Source: Pseudocercospora fijiensis CIRAD86
Lineage: Eukaryota; Ascomycota; Dothideomycetes; Mycosphaerellales; Mycosphaerellaceae
Assembly (NCBI RefSeq): GCF_000340215.1
Contig: NW_006921545.1
Span: forward strand, 304,687 to 368,686
Reading direction: 5' to 3'
DNA length: 64,000 bases
The notes under the pieces were generated by a model. The model was not told the origin of the DNA and did not search any database. It saw only the letters and a list, made by a program, of their open reading frames with translations. Positions within the stretch are counted from its first letter, which is position 1, and every line of letters starts with the position of its first letter. Position numbers and translations under genes: made by a program. Of the stretch, positions 57,291 through 64,000 are shown in pieces.

Positions 57291-60200
57291 ATTGTAAATA
57301 TAAGCTAGTCCTAAATTTTTATAGCTAACCGCAGCTATCGCGAAGCAGGAAGGCGGAAGAAGATAATATTCCCTCTTAGCCGGACTATGAGTCTGAAATT
57401 AACAAAGGAGCAATGTGCAGGAGGAGACGTTGCAATCCGGACAGCAGAGGGCAAGAGAACGACTCCTTGTTCGCGTAGAGGAAAACGACGGCGATATACA
57501 CCGGCCACCCTCGGACTTCCCGCTTGAAGTTTGGCAAAAGCGAGACTGAAAGCACGAATCAAACACTCCGAGAGGCGCAGAACCGTGACTATCTTCCGCA
57601 CGGTTCATGGAAAGGCAGGCCGTCAAATTATACACACGTCCCAGCCCCCCAGCGTCGAGATTTGGCGGCGGCATGTACATGAGCGGTCTAGAACGACACC
57701 CACATCTCGGCCGCCCTCTGGACCATTGGCCGGTCCTGAGATGTATGATATGGGTTTATAGGGCACGAGAGCGCTCCCAATCCTCCCTTGGTACACAAGC
57801 TTGGTAGCTTGGTTTGCTGAAATCTGGCGCCAACTCCGCAATTCTAACTGCTAGAAAGGGCTGCTTTCCACCAAGGTGTAAGTCACTGATGCTTGTTGCC
57901 GCTGTAGCCAAGGAATGGGCTTTGTCCGCGATCACTTACGCAAATTGGCTTTGATGGAGGTATGATAGTACGATCTAAGGAAGTGTGATGTTGCGCTGTA
58001 ACCGTGTTCCGACTCTAGTCTACGTGAGGCATCAGCGCATTGCATGAGTTCGATACTTCAGGATGTTACATTTACGCTTTTCGCTCTGGCTCATCTTGAA
58101 ATTTGTCCGAGGAAATTGGTAGCGGCATCAGATGAAATTCTACTCTAGGTAGAGCTCCATGACTCTGGCAGATGAATTATTTGTGATCGCTAAATTTCTT
58201 GCTGATCTGGTGTTGACCGTCGCTTCCCCAATTGCTTGTATAAAGATTTTCTTGAACGGCAGATTGCAGCGCTTCTGGCAAGAGACTCCCAATCGCTTTT
58301 AATTTGATTAAGTTCCAATTCCCAGCGCAGACTTGTTCGTGGTAGAAAAGCTCCAGGTAAGTCAGGCAGTGGACAAAGCAGTTGAGATCGTCACCTTGGA
58401 CAAATTTGCCCTACACTCGAGGCATGATAAGATTGCGTAGTCGTAGGCCAACAGGAAGGGAGACCCCGGTAGGTGGCATAAATTATGCTGAAGCTCGACA
58501 TCGGCGAACTCTATAGTGTAGGATGTCTGTTGAGCTTTGAAGAGGAACCACAGAAAAGCAGCCAAGTCCAGGCGCTTGTGGACCGTGTTTTCTGACATGG
58601 TAGTCCTACTTGCGATTACATTCACCCTTGCTTTCGTTGCAAGAACATCCACGCCAATGTAGTGCCGTGCACAGGAGACATGGCCGCTTAGATGGGACCA
58701 GGTATCAATCTCCTCCAATCCAATCCCCCAAAAGCTCCAATACGCTTGAGGCGCGTGATGGCATATAAGCTTCGTTGGTAACATTGGCGGCTGCGTTGGG
58801 GATGGTGAAATGGTGCTTGACGCCTCTGAGAGTTTGCGTTGCGGTCTTGGTTGTAACGCATGCTTGTTGATCTCGCTTCGCACCTTCCTGGAGCCTTGCA
58901 GATGGACAAAAGATGCCCAGAATTGCAAGTCTCCCCTGCCGCGGCAAATGGCTGTAGAATGTCATACCTGGCTGTACAAAGCTGCTTCGAATCCACTGGC
59001 AAGAGAGTGCTTCTCGACTCACACCAAGGATTGTCCTGCAGTGATCATTCACGTGTCTCACTTGATGATTATTCCCAGACGTAGGAAGTGCGAGCAGCGC
59101 AAGTGTAGCGCGCAGAAGATCGAGCTCTGCCCTTATGTCGTTCGCTACTCTACCCCTCGTTCAGCACGGGAGGGCGGCGCGATCAAGCCTAGGCGTTGAT
59201 GCTAAGTTGTCCAATTCATGCCATCGACCTGGTGGGCGCCGTCCTGACATCCGGACTCCAGGTGGTCTTTCCTCATGTCGGGTACCTCACTACGCACGTG
59301 AGTCCATTAACAACCTCTGTCCAATCATCCGGAACTTTAATGCTCCCTGTCCTTGTTTGGCCAGCGCAGTTCCGTTTCTCGTTCCCTCTCTTTTTCCATT
59401 CTTCTTCGCTGGAAAGCAGCCTCTGTCTTTTTTTTTTCACCTTCGTCGCAGGGTAGCGTTGGTGGCAGCTTGAGTGCTCTTGTGGTTGGCGATGAAAATT
59501 CCAGTGCCATCGGCTGGCGACCTCGTGTTAATGGGGGCAGTGTGCGGGTGGTCCTGAGTCTTGATCTGCATGCCAATTGCTGCGTTGGTCATGTCGTGGA
59601 TCGCACCCCCGTCCAAGTGTGCTCTGTCCCTCTCGATGCACCTCAGACACGTCCTCGGGCGACGACCCCACCTCTTGGGAATGGTTCGCAGAACGAGTGG
59701 CCCAGGTTCGATCAGCAATCAGCTCGTCCTCGGCAGTCGGGTTGCGAAGCGACGGGAGTGTGGAGGGGCACATTTCGCAAAAGCACACTGGCATAACTCA
59801 GGACATCTCAGGTTGACAGTGGCATTTTCTACGCGAAGCCTTGTCGAACTGGTTGCTGGAAGCGGAATCACAGCCACCGGCGCCTTTTTCATGCGCTCGA
59901 ATGTCGTCCTAAGCCCGCTGGAGTAGACCATGTGCTGTTTGAGCACTCGACGATGTAGTCAAAGTAGCCATGACTTTCTGGAATACCTGTGGCGCCAGCC
60001 TTCTGAGCTTTCTCAGTCCTTCATCGAAAGGATCGTTGTTGAGTGATATGCTTGAACTAGGAAGTCGTACATGTAGGCGGAAGAACTTGCAAACACCCAA
60101 CGGGTTGGGTTGGCTTTAGCATGATCGCAGGTGGCAGGTCGTAGTGCCTCGTGAATCGGCAAACTGTTCTCGTTCTTCAATCAACAATGCCCACCTCGAG

Positions 60201-61153
60201 TCGTTCTTAATACCCCAGTGAAGCATGACGTGATTCCTTTCGCGTGCGGCCGATGCCCCTTCGCAATGCTCGTCAGTGTCGAGAAGTCTTCGGTGCACAC
60301 CTCTCGCAGAATTCAGCCCACCAGCCTGAATACCTTCACTCCTCCACCCTTCCTTACCACTGAAGACGGAGAATGCAGTCCACCTGTTTTTCCTCTCGGG
60401 AGTCTGCCTCACACTGTTTCGTATTCTCGAATTGGCATTGGCATCCCAACTCACATGCAGACTCCGACTTGTGCCTCGGAAGTGCAGAGGTGGGAGCTGA
60501 ACCCATCAGCAATGTGGACATGCGCAGTCCCAGGCGGTGAGGTTGGCTCGCCAGCTCAGACGCTGTCCATCTGGCGAAGTATGCTATGATGATGTGTTGC
60601 ATCTGAGTGCTGTCTTCTATCGTTCGCACTTCGCCAACCTCGTCCTGCACGACTTGGAGTTCTGGCGCTGGGATGCTTGGCTGTCTGACCTGTGTGAAGG
60701 CGCGTCGCCGGGCAAAGAGGCCTTTCCGATGCAATGCCCAACACCGCTGGATTAAACGCCAAAGAAGCTTGATCTGAGTAAATGGACGGATCTGAGCAGG
60801 CTTGGGTGACGATGACGACCGGTTCTGTTTGGGAGCTTACTACCCTCCAAAGCCTTTGGCGTAGGATCATCTTCTCCGGCCATCTCCCGTGCAGCCGGCT
60901 TAGGAAGGTAAAGTGCATCATGAGATGCTTGTGGATCTAGCCAAGCATTTCGTTTCTGTGGATTGGCTTTGCCCCAGCTCGTGGCCGGATGGGTGGCGGG
61001 ATAGGTAGCGAAGTCGCTGCGGCGGCCAAAGCAGACGGCCGCGGACCACGGACTGCCTGATTCCCTGTACTCGTACCAACAGCACGAGTTCGAGCTGCAT
61101 GCGCAGTTGCTTGAGGGCCGTCAGTGAAGTCAATGCCGCTTTCGGCGAGCAAT

Positions 61154-61615
61154 TCATGCGCTGTATTTTGGTCGCAGCCGCCTGAGCTGTGATGATTGGA
61201 TGATCGGTGATAATTGGACGGTCGATGATCTTTGGTTGTGTTGTCGTAGTAGTGTCGACGCGAATGTTTGAAGGCATGAGAGGTACAGGGACAGTGGAGG
61301 TCCTACGGATGAAAACTGAAGAGGACGCATTTGGCTTGTGCCCGGTGTTGGTCCATGGTCAGTGCCAGCGAAATGAGTGTTGTGAAAGGAAAGCGTGTCA
61401 AAGAAATCCTCGTTTTGCAAGGCAGCTGTTGCGCCATTGGCTTGTCCACTGCCCTGCTCTGTATCAGGGAACTCATCGCCGTCGCTGTCTCCGGCCCCAG
61501 ACGACCGACCTCTGTCGTCTTCTCTGCTGGCAGACAGCTCGTCGCCATCACCTTCTCCGCCGGCGCACAACTCGTTGCCATTATCATCCTCTACCAGCAC
61601 ACAGCTCGTCGTCAT
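61154..61615 (-). CDS. Possible exon of an acidic Asp/Glu/Gly-rich protein
   Basis: ATG at 61615-61613, then MTTSCVLVEDDNGNEL with three rough repeats of a G/D/E-rich motif (NGNELCAGGEGDGDELSAS), and then a less biased part. A possible GTAGGA donor near 61303 and protein-like frames further downstream on the same strand hint at a spliced gene, but I could not fix the exons. No known domain. Confidence 0.3.
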   Translation of the reverse strand: MTTSCVLVEDDNGNELCAGGEGDGDELSASREDDRGRSSGAGDSDGDEFPDTEQGSGQANGATAALQNEDFFDTLSFHNTHFAGTDHGPTPGTSQMRPLQFSSVGPPLSLYLSCLQTFASTLLRQHNQRSSTVQLSPIIQSSQLRRLRPKYSA

Positions 61616-62555
61616 TGTGTTCCCCTGCCATTGAAAGGTACGTCGTCATTGTTACGTTGTGTTGCGGCATATGAAATCTTTTCTGCCAGCTCGTTGTGCG
61701 CCGTCTTTGATGAGGTTGCCGGTCTTCTCCTTCTGCTGCTGCGCTGTGCCTGTGACTACGACACTGCATTTCTTTCCTCCACATTCCATCCACGACTCAG
61801 GCTAGCGCTCTTTTAGCCCAGTTCTGTGATGAGGCACCTCTTCAGACAGTGGGTCGGTGGTTTTACCGTCTCGTCGGCGTGTTGCGCTCACGGCAGGCGC
61901 ATCGCGCATCCTTTCGAGTGTGCCAAATGTCCCACCTGATTCTTCCTAGCCATCTCGCTTGGGTATGCACCATGGACATTGTCATTCGAGTCGCGGGCGG
62001 GTCGGTGGGAGAAGGCGGCGCGTGCAAGCTACATGCATTGTTAGTAGAGACACACAATCCCATACCGATTCCTCACATTTTGCTTCCTTGGATGGGTAGT
62101 CGTAAGGCCAGTCGACAGTGTTTCCGCCTTTCCGCTTGCTCGAGATGCTGGATGCGCGGCGCTTGGTGCGCTGGACTCTGGCGGATCCGGACTCGTGTCA
62201 CGATCGGCTTCCACAGTGGCGGAATGTTCAGAGGAGACCAAGCAGGAAAGGTGGTGGGAATTGGATGGTATGGGAGGCTTTTCCGGAACTTCCGGTTTTC
62301 GCCATTACCAGGGCATAGTTGGAGCAGAAGCTGTATTTGATCTTTGTTATCCTGCCAATGCCCAACTTGTGGACGTCGGCTGGGCTCGATGCGTCATTGA
62401 TCCTCGAGGGTTGAAGCCAGACCTCGCAGATCCGAAGAGACAGACTGGATTCCTGACAAGCTGTCACTGTTACAAGTCTACGGAGGATGCGCATTGCAAA
62501 CGAAGGGGTTGTGGAATTGGCGACGATGCGGCCTCTTACCAAAGCGGGGCACCTC

Positions 62556-62802
62556 CGACGCTGTGAAAAAGCAGCCTCTCGGCAAAGCGCGGCAACTCTG
62601 ACGCCGCGAAAAAGCAGCCTCTTGGCAAACCGGGGCAGCTGACGCCGCGAAAAAGCAGCCTCTCGGCAAAGCGCGGCAACTCTGACGCCGCGAAAAAGCA
62701 GCCTCTTGGCAAACCGGGGCAACTCCGACGCCGCGAAAAAGCAGCCTCTTGGCAAACCGCGGCAGCTCTGACGCCGCGAAAACGCAGCCTCTTGGCAAAA
62801 AT
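62556..62802. repeat. ~43-bp tandem repeat, about six copies
   Basis: Units begin cgccgcgaaaaagcagcctc and continue with ttggcaaaccgcggcaactc, varying between 41 and 43 bp. A degenerate further copy lies upstream near 62530. The core gcgaaaaagcagcct also occurs at 3103-3120 in the first island. Confidence 0.9.
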
Positions 62803-63183
62803 GTTTATCCTTTGGCTTTACCTTCTCGACCGCCCAGGAGACAGACCGCGCGTTCGACCTCCAAGCAAACAGTACAAAGCCAACACCCAGCAGGCAGCGC
62901 GAAGCCAAGACCAGCGTGAAGCGCGAAGCTGCTATCGTAATGGCTACGAAACACGATTGATTACAGCTGACCATCATCGCTTCCCACCCAAGCATCGCTT
63001 CTCCCTGCTGCTGCGACTCACATCCGCGCCGAGCGAATCGATATGCGCATCTCAAAACACCGTCCAGATGGACGCCACTTCAATGTCGGCAGTGTTAGGC
63101 TCGTATGCGAGGAGGCGGAAAAGGAGGACAACCAACTGAAGAAGCAAGGGGAACGGGAACGGAGGCATTGGTGATAATGGGTG

Positions 63184-63444
63184 TCAAAGCTGGAATCTAC
63201 TATGCTTGCGCCAACGGAATTCGTTGTTGACATTATGCACGGGGTCGTAGCACCATTCCTTCGAATGGGACATGACCGTGTTCTCGACTTTGGCGCCATA
63301 GAACCCCCGCTGTAGTAATGCCAGCCTGGCCTTCATGAGTACACAGATACCTTCATTTGTTCCCAGCAAGAGCGCTGGTGTTATACCGTGTAAAAAATCG
63401 CTCCACAAGCCATCAGAGGAGATGTCATACAAAGCATAGACGCG
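63184..63444 (-). pseudogene. Orphan protein-like frame, possible exon or gene fragment
   Basis: The minus-strand frame reads as well-balanced protein (YDISSDGLWSDFLHGI, LMKARLALLQRGFYGAKV, EWCYDPVHNVNNEF) down to TGA. It has no upstream ATG before a TGA a few codons earlier and no AG acceptor in between, so as it stands it is a fragment, or it starts internally at the Met of MKARLALL. The family is not recognised. Confidence 0.3.
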
Positions 63445-64000
63445 GCATCACGACCCAACGGGCTCTGCCTTTCGCGCCTTTATGACTCTTCTATTTCGTT
63501 CTCCTCCATCCCCACAAGCACACACCTGACGAAACGTCAAGTTGTGCGTGCAGTTGTGCGATCGTCCCAGCCTGCAAAATCCTTTAAGCACACATTTGGC
63601 GGGATAGTTCCGGTACGCAGTGCGCTCGAAGTTCGGCAATGGGGTCAACAGACGCAGCACTCTACAATTCATCGACCGACACACTATCACCCCGATCAAA
63701 CCTCAAGGAAGCAGCAGCTATCGGTTCCAAGCTCATCATCTGCTCCTCTGCGGCCTTCTTTCCCTCCCGGGCTTCCTTCTTCGCGCTGACTTGAATCCAG
63801 CTGCGTACGCTGTACACTTCGTTCTCGATTTCTCAAAGCCCAAGCAACTGGAAACGAATTGGCAGAGGCCGCTGGTGCCTTGGATGATCCCGACGAGCGC
63901 CGCCTTCCACAGCACAGGCATTACAAAACACGGTCAAGAGCACAGCGGGTAAGGGCAACAGCAAAGGACGGACAGGAGCGGGACAAAGGTGCCAAATGTT

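Larger units (their letters stand above)
57291..64000. other. Second normal-composition island, no confident gene
   Basis: Composition returns to normal near 57290. Many short frames on both strands overlap, and most start at non-ATG codons. Two weak candidates are listed separately. I see no recognisable domain, rRNA or tRNA. Short or multi-exon genes could still be present. Confidence 0.5.

Noticed and set aside
58362..58928. 188-codon minus-strand open frame
   Set aside because: It begins at TTG rather than ATG, has no recognisable domain and overlaps frames of similar size on the other strand.

Overview
The window looks like nuclear DNA of a filamentous ascomycete, tentatively a Dothideomycete. 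The evidence is short GT-AG introns, proline- and glutamine-rich hypothetical proteins, LTR retrotransposons, and long stretches carrying the mark of repeat-induced point mutation (RIP). In those stretches CpA and TpG are almost absent, CpG survives, and old reading frames are full of TAG and TAA at former Gln and Trp codons. The class assignment is inference.

Layout. 1-2790 is RIP-degraded AT-rich DNA ending in two simple-sequence arrays. 2790-13160 is an island of normal composition. It holds a C48/Ulp1-type cysteine protease gene (3760-6351), a two-exon gene for a helical and proline-rich protein (9902-11116), a Lys/Asp-rich hypothetical gene (11757-12509) and several coding-size tandem repeats. 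13160-57290 is a nest of RIP-mutated transposons. A Ty1/Copia element is split by a complete Ty3/Gypsy element (15870-22544, 5-bp target duplication ATAAG). The Copia is also broken by a very large hAT-type DNA transposon family, present as copy A (23576-55500, itself interrupted), copy B (26818-36685), inverted truncated copy D (37503-40873) and copy C (44190-54123). B and C have matching terminal inverted repeats and perfect 8-bp target duplications. 57290-64000 is a second normal-composition island with repeats and only weak gene candidates.

Main discovery. The hAT family is about 9.9 kb long and encodes a recognisable hAT transposase on its minus strand. It also carries two genes for histone H3-like proteins. 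H3-like 1 (C: 46181-45482, two introns, 186 codons) has a typical H3 core and a tail in which the H3 K9-K18 motif is tandemly repeated. H3-like 2 (C: 48481-47840, no intron, 213 codons) has a diverged H3 fold behind a long basic tail. Both end where H3 ends. The first gene is present in all four copies, and the second is whole in B and C and broken in A and D. Histones as cargo of a cut-and-paste transposon are, as far as I know, not described. A role in shielding the element from heterochromatin or RIP is inference only.

Copy C keeps many more CpA and TpG sites than A, B and D, so it is the youngest. The copies here carry in-frame stops and are dead, but less mutated relatives elsewhere in the genome should show the intact genes.
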